From Allantophomopsis cytisporea (taxonomy: Eukaryota > Ascomycota > Leotiomycetes > Phacidiales > Phacidiaceae): 64,000 bases of DNA. The position numbers were made by a program, and so were the translations under genes. The stretch spans positions 1,612,001 to 1,676,000 of the forward strand of contig CP103025.1 in assembly GCA_024752435.1 (NCBI GenBank). Reading direction: 5' to 3'. Positions 1 to 12,509 of this stretch are shown here, one piece after another. The notes under the pieces were generated by a model, which saw nothing but the letters and a program-made list of their open reading frames with translations, was not told where the DNA came from and searched no databases. The stretch's first letter is position 1. Every line of letters begins with the position of its first letter.

Positions 1-3000
1 ATGCCTTTTCGTCCACTTGCTTCTCTGTTCGCTTTATCTGCTTGTTCGCGCTCAATTATATTGGTCTTACATGTCGTCGGTGACAGTGACTCGCCTTCTT
101 ACTGTACAACTTTATGATGACGTTCAAAGGGAAGTGCATGAGAATCACATGAAAGCGAATCGCTTTGAAAAAGACCAATTGTGATAGAAAACAATCATTC
201 TGACAATCGCTGTCGTATTCTCCCCCGCTGCTGCGCCTTGATGTTACTTTTTTACATTCTTTTTTCCCCCCCAGGGTTTTCTCTTGATGCTGGGGATAGT
301 TGCATAGACGATAATGCCACGGGCTCAAACAGACACTTTTGCTCGGGGGTTTTGGATAGTATGACGCAGGCGTGCATGATCTAAGGGACTTGGAGGGGTA
401 ATTAGAAGACCTTTGCAGGTAAGCGGCCTCTTTGGAGTGCGCCCGAGGTAATTACATAGCGTTTGGTTGTGCGTGAGTAACGCTGGGCGAGGGTATGAAA
501 ATAAGGCCGCACGAGGAGCATGGGGCTTTGAGAACATGGGGGGTACGGGGCACAAGTCGGTGGAGGCACAACGCACAGGAGAGACCTTTGTGTGGGAAGG
601 AGCATTGCTGGACAGCGCAATGTGATGATCCATCTTTCACTTTATCATTTGTGGTGAAATTATTCTTATTATTAGATTCTCTATCGTAAATCACCAGAAT
701 TAAGATCTTTGGGTAATTAACGGTTTGGACACAATTATACATACGGAGTGCTGTGAATCTCTACCCCGTCTTGGATATTCTGGTATTCTTAGTATTCTTA
801 ATGTAGTTGAGTAGAAAATACCTAGCCAAGAGATGCGCTACAGTGTAGTCAATCTTCCTACTTGAATTCACCTTTTCCCATTTTTGAGAATAGGTAATGA
901 GTTGACTTCAATCTCTCTTTTCCCTTCTCTTTCGTACTCGACGCATATCTCATTCTCATTCATCGCACGCTCATAATCATATGACTTCCGACATGGTTCC
1001 TTACTCATATTGTTCTCTCAAGAAGTGCGTACACACAAGAATATGACATCAATAGCCGTGCTTGTTTCCCATGTTACATTCCTCCTACGATCTTGTTTCT
1101 CCGCCATTGACAACATCGTACATCGATGTTACTCCACTGATATGTGGACGAAGGTGGGATTCTGTGTTCTCGGATCACATCTTGACCAGGGAGTAGGCAA
1201 TGTCTGACTCCGAACAACTTTTTAATAATTATCTCGGACAAACTATCCATGATTAACAAACCACATTTCTCAATTTGCTTACCCAATTCCTGATCAAATT
1301 ATGTTTACATGATTGTTGAATACGTGTCACATTGCTCCAAGCCTATTCTCACTTCGATACATTAAATTTTATATCATTTCATGTATCGTAATACATCATC
1401 ACTGTCGACAGAACTGATGAAAGAACTCACTTGACACTTAATGCTTACTTTCACTTCATACCTCATCAATGCTGATTACAACGTCTGACCAGATTTATCT
1501 TCATCATATTAATGGATCTGATCACAATTGTAACAAGCATCTGAACAATGCTTCTTCAATACTTCTTACTCGTCCAAGATAGCGAAGTAGCTTTTTATAC
1601 GGCCCACAGCGTACATATGACTAATCTTCATCAATCTCTTCTTGCTCACCCATCCATATCCTGTAAACAAGACAGTTATCCCCTCGGCGATAGACACACA
1701 ATCTTATCCATTCATAGGTCCATGCCCAACAACCAAGCCGCCTTGGAGTTCATATGCATGTAAGTATAAAATCTGATATCATACATAGAAATAAGAAACA
1801 TAAGCAACAAAAGAAGCATCTATGAGATCGGAATAACCATATCCGCACAAAAATCTGCACCATTTCATATTCAAGACAAAATAAAATTGATATACCCACA
1901 CAGGCAATCATTCGACTTCAACCAGTCGGTCATATTCTGCTCCGTAGTCTCACCATCGCTATGAGCACTATTTACGCTGGACAACCACATCGTCCACGAT
2001 AGTTACCGCCGCTTCACCCAAAGCGATGCTAGCCCGCATCAAGGGGGAAAGAATACGTGCGAAAAAGTTCAGGGAGCCTGACGAAAGGACGCACATCTTC
2101 AAAATACCATGCTGCTCTGCAACCGTATCGCCCTACCGACATTAAACTTTACCATGGCAGTTCAAGCCATGCTATTCCACATCAGCCCTGCTGCCACTGA
2201 ACTCTGTGCGCGGCGACAGAATGCAGGCGTCGGCGGCGCTCCTAGGATGCCTTACGGGTGTGTGGATAGGTGAGTAGACGGCTGCGATGTCGACGTTGCG
2301 AGGGTTCTAGACCGTTGTGGCATTGGGTGTTGTCCGTCGAGTCAGATATGGCTAAATCTGTCTCTGAGTCGCGATTCATTCTGCCCCTGGTGTCGCTGAA
2401 TATCATATTGATTGAACTTTGCGCGCGAGATTGGACGTAACAAGAATCGTACGAATCGAAAGGTAGATCAATGTTGATCCTTCATGACGTTAAGTCTGTG
2501 ACTGTACATGTGTTGAGAGATGTGCGGAGATAGAGTCTTGCTGAAGCACGTACCTATTCATCGCCATCCTGATACTTTGCTAGTATTGACGATAGTCCAC
2601 AATTTCTGTTTACAGAATCGTCTCCTGCCGACGAATAGATAGGTAAGAATCGCACGTGTCAGAATGTGTCACGATCTCTCCACATTAATACGGAGTACAT
2701 TTGATTTATTTTGGGTATCCATAAGTACTTATTCTACTCTATTTGCGTGCTCCTGACTATGATGGAATATTTCTACTGTTATAGTCCGTATCTGCATATT
2801 TTACCTCCCTCGAATAAAATGGTTTACGAACATACATGCTCAGTAAAAGAGGCATCGGTGTTTGAAATTTTAAAATTCTTTTACACAAACATTCTCACAA
2901 GGCACTTGTCACCAACCATACGACCAGAACATAGCGATATTTAGAGCGTCGGTCCACAAGAACATACTTGACATCAATCCGAAGTGTAAGCGCCTACCCA

Positions 3001-6000
3001 GGGGATATGACGTCGTTTGCTCGGGTGCTCAGAATTAAGGAAGCTAAGACTCCGATATCTTATCGATACGTACCTTTGAAACATGTGCGGAGAAATGTTG
3101 TGGACCTCGAGGCACGAATCTCATGTTTTCTGAACTTGACTTGTTTTATTTGTAGAACAGATGAAATCGAGATCGCTATTACGCATCTACAAATGATTAT
3201 GACTACTGATATGGTTGGGAGTGAGTACCCAAAATATTATGTATCATACTTGGGGCAATGCTCCATGTGAGAGCGGACCGCGGGCATATAACTTTTTATA
3301 TCATATCCGAGTTTCAGAGGATCATTGTCTTCGTGTTGTCCGTGCCTTTGAAGTTTGTTATACTTATATGGCCGTAATTAAAACAGCCTAGACATATTAA
3401 GAAGCTATTCAATTATGGTTCTTGATAATAATAGGATCTCCAAAAACGATATCCAGCGTCTTGAAACGCCGTACAAAATAGAGCTCGGCGGAAGTGCCGA
3501 AGGTTATTATCGCAGTATCAACCCTACGAAGCACAAGCGGATGTCGTGAACATGGTACCGACGACATGTAATATGCACTCCATCAACAACAATCCCGATT
3601 CGACATGATTCGTCTTGGCACACGGTAATCAACCTGAAATGTTGTTCTATGTTGTACGAGTAAGGCAGATCATAGCTCTTTCATACTCACCGACGGATAT
3701 CCTCTCACACTGTGCAGCCTCAAGTCAGCGATCGACCGTTTCTGTGCACAAGGAAAGGCCATAGACGCGATGACTTTGATTGCCTGCTTTGACGGCGGTC
3801 TGAAGGTTCGATACACAGCATCTCGATCGAAGTGGCGTACTCTCCGCTGGAGCGTAGACATTATTGGCATCTCGGATACACCCGATCTTTGCTCCGTCGT
3901 GCATTTGCAATATGTAAATCAGAGCTGATCTACTCTACAACAGGATCAGGAGCGATCGCTATTGTGGCTTTGCTTGAAAAGAGTGTTGATCTGTCGACTC
4001 ATTTGCAGACGATGGTTTTGAAGGGGACTTAGGTGGTTTATGCTTGGTGATATCGGGTTACCGTTCTAGGATGCGTGTGCAGGTAAATGGTAAGGATATT
4101 CGTACTGTGAGCATACTTCGTACTTAAGAGAGGCGCAGCGAATTCCTGTTGTATGTATAAATCAGCATGGGCTTCCTTGTAGTCTTCATTCGCTGAAATA
4201 CTTTATACTGCCTGCCTGAGTAAGACGGAACAAATCATGAAAATGAAGAAGACGGGCTGTGGTACTTAAGTCTTGATGTCGAGTGTGCTGAGTAGTACTC
4301 AAGGATGGATTGTGTATGAACTGTCGTTTATAACCAACACCAGCGTTGCAATTACAAACGGATGGATACTAAGGTAACTTCATATGTGAGCCCGAGGACT
4401 TGTCTCCAGCAACGGCTCTTATCGGCGCCTGCCGCTGGTACAAAGCGCAGTCTTACTGTATAGCATCGTGGTGGTCTTCTAATACATGTATGGAGCTGCC
4501 ATTAACTCTCCGATACGATAAGATCCCGCAATATCGTGAGACCTGCACCCTCAGCTTCACTGGCATCGGTAGATCGGCAGTATTACTTCGTGCTTCGTAC
4601 AGCAATACAAGGGCAGGATGGACGCAAGAAGAGGATCCGCCGGGTCAGCCAGCATACATGTCCATACGCAATACATACATCTGAGCATATTTGCTTGACG
4701 CTGAGGCTAAACAAGCATCATACTGCACAAACATCACGCACACTGCATGAAGTACATACGTACAGTACTTTGCCAGTAAGATACATATACACACAGACGG
4801 AGCACAGCTCTTGTTTTCGCCTTCGCCGTCCCTATGCAGATTGGAACAGGGCTTTAACAAAAACTTTGTCACTTTCTTCGCTGTTGCCGAGCCGCGCACG
4901 CAGCGTCGGGTTGATGTTGGTATGTATTGTTGCCTTTGCACACTCGGCTGACAAGGATGGACTCAAGGAGACCTCATTTGAGGCCTCTGAGAACTCAACG
5001 AAGTTGGAATTTCCTACGAATCCCTTCACCGTATACACTATACGTCCATACGAAGGACTTAAAGCTTCCGTATGAGAAAGTACAGCCTTATGTCATCTTC
5101 AACCAACAATCATACATAACTCGAGACTACTCCCCGAACATACATACAGAAATAGGAGCCGTTATCCACTCCAACGACCACACTTCATAGGTCGTTCGCA
5201 AGGTAAGCAATCATGGAAAGAAAGAAAGAAAAAAAGCCTCTTGGCTGCATGTTCCGACTTTCCATCACACCGCCGACAGGTAAAGTTCATCGCCATGATT
5301 AAGCTTCGTCTCTTTTTCTGCTCGTCGTCCTCATTGCGCAGCGGCATACACAAAGCCAGGCAATTGTTCGCTGCGTCCAGCCTTCTATCATTCTTCTGCG
5401 CATCAATCACCGGCACACTCGTCTCTCATTTCCTTGCTCTCCAGTTCCTCCTCAACAAGTCATACTTCTCTCTTTGCCTGTCTCCATGCTCAATTCCCAT
5501 TGTCGTGCATGTGCATACATACATTACAATGAGATGGTTTCCTGATGGGCACATGTTGACTGGTTGAAGAAAACCAATCACGATCTATCATGCTAGATTG
5601 CCATCCGCATGTGGGCCATGATTGCATGGCACCCCTCCTCGGGGATCACTAGGAACTATCGATTATGCTCCATCACTCTTCCCATTAACTTTTCAGATCA
5701 TCATCACGACTGGACGAAATTGCTCTTTGCTGTTGTGATTGGACTGGTATTTACAGGCTTCGGCAAGCGAATGTGCAGTCCCAGGTGGGTGTCTTCGCAC
5801 AGACATGCTCGTTGGTTGTTTATTGCTGGGATTTAGTCGCCGGCCTTCTTATTGGCCATTGCGAACGTGTACCGCATCCAATACGCGCCGGGACTTGCAG
5901 AAGAATCGAGTCAGCTGCATTGAGATGCATACGGTCTGCATTTGGACCATTCAGAAAGTGGCTCTCTAATGGCACTTCCGAGAAGGCATTTCCCCCTCAC

Positions 6001-6347
6001 GATCAAAAATAGCAAGACCATAAAGGCAACCACAACTCCTCTCGATTTTTCCTTTCTTCTTCTCTCCTCAGCAAGCACTCAATCTTCAAGAGCTAGTATC
6101 CTAATCCTCTCCTCCCTTTTTTACCCCTCCCCCTTTTGTTGTTTTTTTGTTAACAGAGCTGTGCTCTACTCACCAATTTTTACATTCTAATAATTATTCC
6201 CTAAAGTTGCTGGTCAACTTGAACTTAATACAATCTCCCCATAATCGACTCCCATAACCCAGAAAATTACTAGCTCTTCTTGCTCGAGATATTTTTACAA
6301 CTGTTACCAAATAAATTTCGTCCTTCCGAATAATTCATATCGCAGAA
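1..6347. other. gene-poor left flank
   Basis: No protein family is recognisable on either strand. Open frames here are short, lack convincing codon structure, and several begin at non-ATG codons. The segment has many scattered TACATA-type motifs near 4650-5200. The last 700 bases or so, pyrimidine-rich from about 6030, are presumably the promoter and 5' leader of the gene that starts at 6348. One coherent but unassigned frame at 3662-3928 is listed separately. Confidence 0.5.
3662..3928 (+). other. unassigned 88-codon open frame, possible gene remnant
   Basis: An uninterrupted frame of 88 codons ends in TGA at 3926-3928. It has no ATG near its left end; the first Met is about residue 37. The translation is protein-like, with a Cys-containing hydrophobic stretch (MTLIACFDGG) followed by a Trp- and Arg-rich part, so it could be the last exon of a decayed gene. 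I recognise no family, and a chance open frame in a moderately GC-rich stretch cannot be excluded. Confidence 0.2.
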
Positions 6348-7175
6348 ATGGCCGCTGTACAATTATCCTTCTCTCTCCGCACTTCCTCAAGTGTAAAGAC
6401 CACTCATCTCCTCGGATCCTGGGATAACTACGCTGGACAACTTCCACTTGCAAAGGATAAGACCTCCAAGTCAGGAAAATGGAAGGGTACATTCAGATTC
6501 CAGGGTGAGACTTTGATCCCAGGTCAAAGATACTGGTACTACTACATCATTGATGGCTACCATGTATCCCACGACCCATCCCAGGACTCCACCACAGAAC
6601 CAACCACTGGCCGTGTCTTAAACATCCTCGATGTTCCCAGTGAGAAGTCAAGCAAATCATCGTCGTCCAAGTCCAAGTCCTCAAGCAGGACTTCCAAGCA
6701 CAGCTCTCGTCGTGACAGCTTGACCGTTGACATCCCAAAAGGTCGCCCATTGTCCATTAGTCAAATCCAGTCTCCGAAGCCAATCACTCCACATGCCACC
6801 AAGTACATTTTGGAAGGCGACTATGCTTGCCCAACTGTGGAGGAGCTCACCTCTCGCTTCAGTGCCACCACCATGGGAGACTACGACTATGACCTTGCAA
6901 GCAGCCCACCTTCATCTGTGGGATCCTCACTTTCCTCCCGATCCGACTCATCTTCGCCGTCCTCTGCCTCCTCCATGTCAGACTACTCCTCTGGTGCCTC
7001 TTCTGAATGCACTTGTGAGCGCTATGGTATCACTCGCAAAGGTGACCGCGTCAAGCTCGACTGTGGAGGAACCCGCTGTGGTTATAGCGACGATTCTTCG
7101 TCTTGCTGTTCTTCCGGTGAAGATGATTATGTCCCAACAACTACCCGTCGTCATGGCGTTGTTGTCCGTCGATGA
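6348..7175 (+). CDS. esdC: EsdC-like glycogen-binding (AMPK1_CBM) domain protein
   Basis: This is a single-exon gene of 275 residues. Residues 1-95 form an AMPK-beta-type carbohydrate-binding module: a VKTTHLLGSWDNY start, a glycine/lysine strand, then WYYYIIDGYHVSHDPS, the hallmark GSWDN/YYYxIDG pattern of this family. Residues 100-150 are Ser/Lys-rich, and the rest is Ser/Asp-rich with a Cys-bearing tail (CTCERYGITRKGDRVKLDCGG) ending in basic residues. In Aspergillus nidulans the similar protein EsdC is needed for early sexual development. The resemblance rests on the domain and the Ser-rich layout, so orthology is inferred. A pyrimidine-rich leader precedes the ATG. Binding to glycogen or another alpha-glucan is likely from the fold but not shown by the sequence. 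Confidence 0.8.
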   Translation: MAAVQLSFSLRTSSSVKTTHLLGSWDNYAGQLPLAKDKTSKSGKWKGTFRFQGETLIPGQRYWYYYIIDGYHVSHDPSQDSTTEPTTGRVLNILDVPSEKSSKSSSSKSKSSSRTSKHSSRRDSLTVDIPKGRPLSISQIQSPKPITPHATKYILEGDYACPTVEELTSRFSATTMGDYDYDLASSPPSSVGSSLSSRSDSSSPSSASSMSDYSSGASSECTCERYGITRKGDRVKLDCGGTRCGYSDDSSSCCSSGEDDYVPTTTRRHGVVVRR

Positions 7176-8030
7176 ATGAAGACTTCAGTTTGTGTTTGTC
7201 CTGTGTGTGTCTTTAGAGAGTAGTCGTCCATATCTCTCGTTCGTACGCGCTAGCTTTGTTCGTTTGGTTTGAGAGTAGGCTGGTACTACTTCTCCCACGA
7301 AGCCGAATCCTCGGCCCCTCTTGTTTGACACCCGCCACCACCGCCACGTATGCGTGCGTATGGTGGGCGAGGCTGTGGCAAGAGGAGATTTTATGTGCGG
7401 TTAATGACTTCAATTTCATGTACGTCTCTGTCGTATGATGGGACGTCTTGCATGACCTTTCGTCAAGTCCATGTACATCTGGCTTATGCTTAGGTATGAG
7501 CCTGTGTCTAGCATGGAATTATAGTGCAGAGGCACAAGGGTGCACGGGGGCACTCAGTAGAGGGGACGTGGAGGAGCGATGTGATGGAGTGTTTTACTGC
7601 GATGCTATACGCCTGATACGCCGCTTATGAGCTTCTATAGTAGTAAATATTATCCACATCACGAACATTACTGTCTCTTGCTCGCGTGAACCTGATTTTT
7701 TGTGCTACCAATGTCTATTCTTGGCCGATATTTACAATTCTCTCCTTATCGAACAAGGGACCTGTTCTGTTTCGGCACCTGTCCTCGAGAAATTTCACTT
7801 TCACTTAGTCACCCGTTATTCATGTCCTGGACTTATAAGTTGTAAAGAATGTTAATATGCACGTGACCCTGACATATGCTGGTCAACCCCACTATCGTGA
7901 CATCGACCTCTCAAGACACAAGCATTCTCGATTCAATATTAACAGTTGCGTCCAAAACCCGTCTGACATACATCCTTTCATTGCAACTGATACTCGCTGA
8001 ATACTGTAGGGTTAGAATCAACAAATAAAT
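7176..8030. other. intergenic, no gene seen
   Basis: This is the 3' flank of the CBM gene and the promoter region of the hydrolase gene. Short open frames are present on both strands, but none has a recognisable product. Confidence 0.5.
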
Positions 8031-9222
8031 ATGGCACCTACTGGCACATATGATAGCACTGGTATACAGTATTTTGAAATACCAGATTTCAGCTTCGTCA
8101 ATGGTGGCGGCGAGAAACATAAGATCAAAGTAGCATACAGAGTTTTCAATGAGGGAAAGGAGAATACAGTTTTGGTAAACCTAGCTTTCTGTCAATATTT
8201 TTTCTATCAAACAAGATAGAGAGGTTTCATATCAACTTCTACACAAGACAAGAAATTTACCACAAAATCTAACATAAACATTAGATCCCCACATGCTATG
8301 GCGGCAAGATCAACACAACTTTAAACTTCTCGACGTCTGCTTTGAAAGAATATCGGGTCATAGTAGTAGCCATGTTGGGCAACGGCGAATCCACCTCACC
8401 ATCTAACGACCCCACCTGGCCCTCCTCAATCAATACGACAGGTCTACGATACGCAGACTGTATCAACGCACAATACGCCCTCGTGACTTCCCTTGGTATC
8501 AAGCAGTTAGCAGCAGTAATCGGTTTCAGCATGGGTGGCCAACAGTATTTCTCCTCTTTCATGAGGTCCATCAACTACTCTCCTAACTAACCGGCACTAG
8601 AGCCTACCACTGGGCAGCAATGCACGCTCTCACCACCCCATCCTTTGTCCGCGCAATCATCCCAATCTGCTCATCGGCCAAAACGAGCGCCCATAACATC
8701 GCCTTCCTCGAAGGGCCGGTCGGTGCTCTAAGCACATCAATCGACTACGCCGATAATACCTATGCGGCCAAGAATGTTGTACCGGTGCGCGGATTGCGGG
8801 CCTTTGGACGCGCCTATGCCGCTTGGCTGACAAGCGGCGCTTGGTTCCGCCAAGAACTGTGGCGGGCTGTTGGGGCCGAAAGTTTGGAGGGCTGGTTGGA
8901 GGCGCGAGGTAAGGGGTATGAGAGCTGGGATGCGAACGATCTGCTGGTGTTAGCGCGCATGTGGCAGAGTGGCAATATTGCGGATGAAGAGAGACCTCTG
9001 AAGGAGGTACTGGGAGAGATAAAGTGCAAGGCGTTGGTCATGCCTTGCAGAACAGATCAGTATTTTGCGTGGGAGGATAGTGTCGAGGAGGTGAAAAGCT
9101 TGAAGAGTGGTGAGTTGGAGATTATTGAGTCAGTTTGGGGGCATATCTCGGGAGGCGGTGCAAATCCCCAGGATGTGGAATTTATGGAGGAGAGGATTGG
9201 GATGTTTTTAAATGGTATTTGA
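8031..9222 (+). CDS. alpha/beta hydrolase, homoserine O-acetyltransferase (MetX)-like
   Basis: Three exons (8031-8174, 8285-8544, 8601-9222) give 341 residues. Both introns have GT-AG ends and preserve the frame. The fold is the alpha/beta hydrolase of the MetX-like group: nucleophile elbow GFSMGG with Ser130, acid Asp287 in CRTDQYF, and His316 in VWGHISGGG near the C-terminus. The catalytic triad is therefore complete. Fungal members of this family include true homoserine acetyltransferases but also many small enzymes of unknown substrate, some tied to secondary metabolism. At 341 residues this protein is shorter than Met2, which is about 480, so it is probably one of the small paralogues. 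No mitochondrial presequence is apparent. The substrate is not predictable from context. Confidence 0.85.
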
Positions 9223-9749
9223 TGTGGTATAGACTGTTCGAACTAATATCATACGATAGACCGATAAGCACAAAAATAAGGAGGTGGAAGCACTTATACA
9301 AAGCTCTAGGGTTTCAAGTGTTGCTGGGTAATTGGGACAATAATCAGCCTAGAGCCAATTCTCTCCTTTTTAGTATCATACTATATGTATTGTGTACATA
9401 GGTAGTAAGATATGTAAGCAATTGAGAATTTGACATCACATATATATCACTAATACTCATTCGTATTTTGGGTATCAGGCTCTCTACACACCGCTCTCTC
9501 AAAGCTCTATTCGATTTACTTATATAACTGCAGGCTCCAAGCAGTACCCTAACATGCTTTCTCTCACCGAACAACAAACATATAACAAGTACAAAACAAG
9601 ATAAGAATCTACCAGCACTCTCTTCTTCGATAACCAAAGCTCAATAATTTAATCCAGACGCCGGAAACCTTGTACTATGACCATGCGCTGTTTCTTGATT
9701 CCGGATTTTTGCAACCATTTTGGAAACCACTTGTCTCATCCTAGCTTAA
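9223..9749. other. intergenic between convergent genes
   Basis: AT-rich sequence lies between the 3' ends of the hydrolase and the minus-strand unknown gene. Open frames here carry no recognisable domain. Polyadenylation signals for both genes are expected here but none is distinct. Confidence 0.45.
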
Positions 9750-10313
9750 TTAAGACTGATTGACAACGATACTCACACCGGAGCTGCTTGAGCTAGACGA
9801 GGGTACAAAGATAATAGTCGAGAAAGTGTCTGGAGGTGTTAATGGGCTGACTGTAAGCAAAGGATGGAACGGCGCTGTGTATCCCGCCGATATTTTCAGT
9901 GTTGATAATTCCTCCGTTGCAGATGGCAAAATACCTTGACTTCCGGACATTGGAGTTGCTGTTGTCTTGGAAGCCCCTTGAGCTATGGAAGATGAAGTGT
10001 GAGCGCCAGCGAAGCGTGGATACTGCTGCTCTGATGGCAAATATCTTGGATCGTTGCCACCCATGAAAGATGCAGGAAAGCCACCCGCGAACATATCGGG
10101 GGCGGGTCGAGGGTCGGCACCTTGAGGTGTGCCGCCAATGATAGGCGTATGTGCGGGGGGACCATGAGATTTCATGAGCACATAGACTTGTTCTGAGGGC
10201 TTGTGAATCGTGTATGTTTTAACGGGTTCGAGTCCTCTGTGGAGTGTTACCACATGTGTCAAAGTGACGGGTGCAAATGTGACGATTGGGAGATCGAGGT
10301 GACCAACGTCCAT
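9750..10313 (-). CDS. unknown protein, Pro/Ser-rich
   Basis: A 187-residue open frame starts at ATG 10313. I recognise no family. Residues 1-50 look structured, with beta-strand-like segments (LPIVTFAPVTLTHVVTL and VKTYTIHKPSEQVYVLMK). The middle is Pro/Gly-rich and resembles a disordered linker. The C-terminus has a run of Ser followed by a hydrophobic end. A CAG just before the ATG could also be a splice acceptor (CCCGCAG), so an upstream exon is possible and the true start is uncertain. No signal peptide or convincing membrane helix is seen. It is convergent with the hydrolase gene and tandem with the DUF427 gene. Confidence 0.5.
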   Translation of the reverse strand: MDVGHLDLPIVTFAPVTLTHVVTLHRGLEPVKTYTIHKPSEQVYVLMKSHGPPAHTPIIGGTPQGADPRPAPDMFAGGFPASFMGGNDPRYLPSEQQYPRFAGAHTSSSIAQGASKTTATPMSGSQGILPSATEELSTLKISAGYTAPFHPLLTVSPLTPPDTFSTIIFVPSSSSSSSGVSIVVNQS

Positions 10314-10669
10314 TGTGCCTGCGGGGTTATGTGCTGGCTTTCGATAGGGAAAAAGATGTTATAAGTGAGCTGCTTCGACGAGACCAACTTCTGCGAACGT
10401 AGCTGGAGATTTATTTTCATGAATCGTAGTATTATATGTCAAGAAAATGAAATGATAAAAAATGTATGTGAGGGCACACATCATTTTAGATGTGGCTTAG
10501 GCCACTTGTTTCCATGGTTGACATATCATGGTAGCGATCAATGCATTACATAGAACGGCACACAATTTTGGAGACATTATTTTTTGGTTGAGTAATAGCT
10601 GTACATATGAACGAGATTAAAACGATGAAGACGGAAAATGAAAAAACGAAAACTTCTGAAAATCAAAGC

Positions 10670-11249
10670 TCACCATCCCCAGGTCCCGGGACCCCCTTTG
10701 AGGGGACCTTCAATATCACTGGTTACCCAGCCTCCATAAAAGTCGCCTGGCTGGGGCTCAACCTTCTCTTCATCGACATAGCAGTTCCAAGGACCGGCAT
10801 AAAATGAAACGTAACCTTTGATATCTGTGAACCCTGAAGTTGGCTTCTCATATGACCAAATTCGATCCTTGATTTCGATACCAGTAGATGGATTTTTGAT
10901 TGAATAGTAAGTAGCACTACCTTTCCATTCGCAGAAGGAGCTGCGCGACGTGGGAGTAAGCGTGATGGAGAGGGATGATTTGGGAAGATAATATGCTAAG
11001 AACGGTTAGTATGAGAAATCTAAAAAGAACGAAGCAAAGAATGGGTATATATGGTCAAGTTTTGTAATTTCGGTAGTTGTGAAGATGTTCGGACGTACTT
11101 GGTGGATGCGTAGTCTCAAGAACCCAATATGCATCCTTCGTATCAGCAATAATTTGACCTTCCCATTTCACCTGTAGGTGTCTTGGAGTCTTCTCGCACA
11201 AAGGAGGACGTGGGAAGCTATGTACATTGAGCTTTGGCTTTGGAGGCAT
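10670..11249 (-). CDS. DUF427 (NTP_transf_9) domain protein
   Basis: Two exons (11249-11099 and 10995-10670) are separated by a 103-base intron with donor GTACGT, giving about 158 residues. The protein shows the DUF427 pattern: VKWEGQIIADTKDAYWVLET in the first half, AYYLPKSSL at the junction, FCEWKGSATYY in the middle, and WSYEKP...GYVSFYAGPWNCYVDEEKV near the end. DUF427 proteins are small beta-rich proteins found in bacteria and fungi with no settled biochemical role. The start chosen is the Met of MPPKPKLN; in-frame upstream Met codons at 11279 and 11330 would add a hydrophobic N-terminus that is not typical of the family. The gene is divergent from the Did2 gene, 355 bases away. Confidence 0.85.
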
Positions 11250-11604
11250 CTTCTCAAAAACACTGTAACTGGGAGTCATGAGAAGTAGTATTACAATTGA
11301 AAGAGATATTATTAGAACACTCCAAAACATAAAATTGAAAATTGGATACGGACGATGAGATTGAGAGATTGAGAGATTGAGTTCCTGGTTGGCAATATAT
11401 GTGCATTAGTGGCATCTGAGGTCACCGTAGGCTGCGTCACGGCGTCAAGTCTTGGATAGGACGAGGCTAGCCTACCTAATCAACCTTATCCCGAGACATA
11501 TCACGGCTTACGGTCGAAACAACGACAACCTATAAATCACGAACTATTATCTAGAGAAAATCTATAACCTCCCTCATACACTGTTCTCTCGCAGCACGTT
11601 CACG

Positions 11605-12509
11605 ATGTCGGGACTCGAGAAAGCTCTTTTCAACTTGAAGGTAGGCTGCCATATGGGGTCAATTCAACCCCGCCATAGTCCTCAAATGTTCTATTCTGCC
11701 CTCGTCGAGGCGAGATCTTCATTCCTTATAGTATCCATAATGATGAGGATGCTGATTTTCTTTAGTTTACGGCTAAGCAACTCAACCGCCAAGCAGCAAA
11801 AGCTGGGAAAGACGAGAAGTCTGAGAAAGATAAGCTCAAAAAGGTCGGTGAAGACGTTCCCATGCCGCGCGGGTTATACTCTGGCTTTCAGTGAGTTGTC
11901 GCTGACACAAGACAGGCAATCCAACAAGGCCACAGCGATATCGCGAAGATCTACGCCCAGAATGCCATTCGCAAGCAGAATGAACGCCTCAATCTCCTGC
12001 GATTAGGCAGCCGCATTGATGCGGTAGCATCACGAGTCCAGACGGCCGTGACGATGCGACAGGTTACGGGAAGTATGGCGAATGTGGTGAAAGGCATGGA
12101 TAGCGCTATGAAGGCTATGGATTTGGAGAAGGTATGTCAATAATAAACCCTGATCATGGACACGTCTAAGGACAGATCCTTATTCTTGCGGGCTTGGGCA
12201 TGGGAGTACATTAGCTGACGAAACGGGGGGGGGAAGATCTCAGCAGTTATGGACCGATTCGAAACTCAATTCGAGGACCTCGATGTCGCGACAGGCTACT
12301 ACGAAAATGCAACTTCGCAAGCCACAGCAGTTGGAACCCCACAAGAAGATGTGGATAGGTTGATGAACCAGGTAGCGGATGAGGCTGGTGTGGAACTCAA
12401 CCAAGAGATGGAGGGAGCGAAGCCTGTCGCTGCTGCACCTGTCCGAGCTGGACCAAGTGAGGTGGAAGAGGATGGTTTGGGCGAGAGACTCAGAGCCTTG
12501 AGATCTTGA
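11605..12509 (+). CDS. DID2: ESCRT-III associated protein Did2/Vps46 (CHMP1 homologue)
   Basis: Four exons (11605-11640, 11766-11843, 11916-12131, 12237-12509) encode 200 residues, close to the 204 of yeast Did2. The protein is the charged, helical Snf7-fold type: a short N-terminal helix (GLEKALFNLK), a Lys/Glu-rich helix, the CHMP1 signature IAKIYAQNAIRKQNERLNLL followed by ASRVQTAVTMRQVTGSM, and FETQFEDLDV. The C-terminus ends in a MIM1 motif (GLGERLRALRS), which in this family binds the MIT domain of Vps4. It should act on endosomal membranes in multivesicular body sorting and Vps4 recruitment. Intron 2 needs the unusual donor GTCGGT to keep the conserved frame, and intron 3 has nine consecutive G residues instead of a pyrimidine tract before its AAG acceptor. 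Confidence 0.92.

Noticed and set aside
4536..5075. 179-codon plus-strand open frame
   Set aside because: It begins at a GTG, has no family features, and overlaps other open frames in a TACATA-rich stretch; a chance open frame is more likely.
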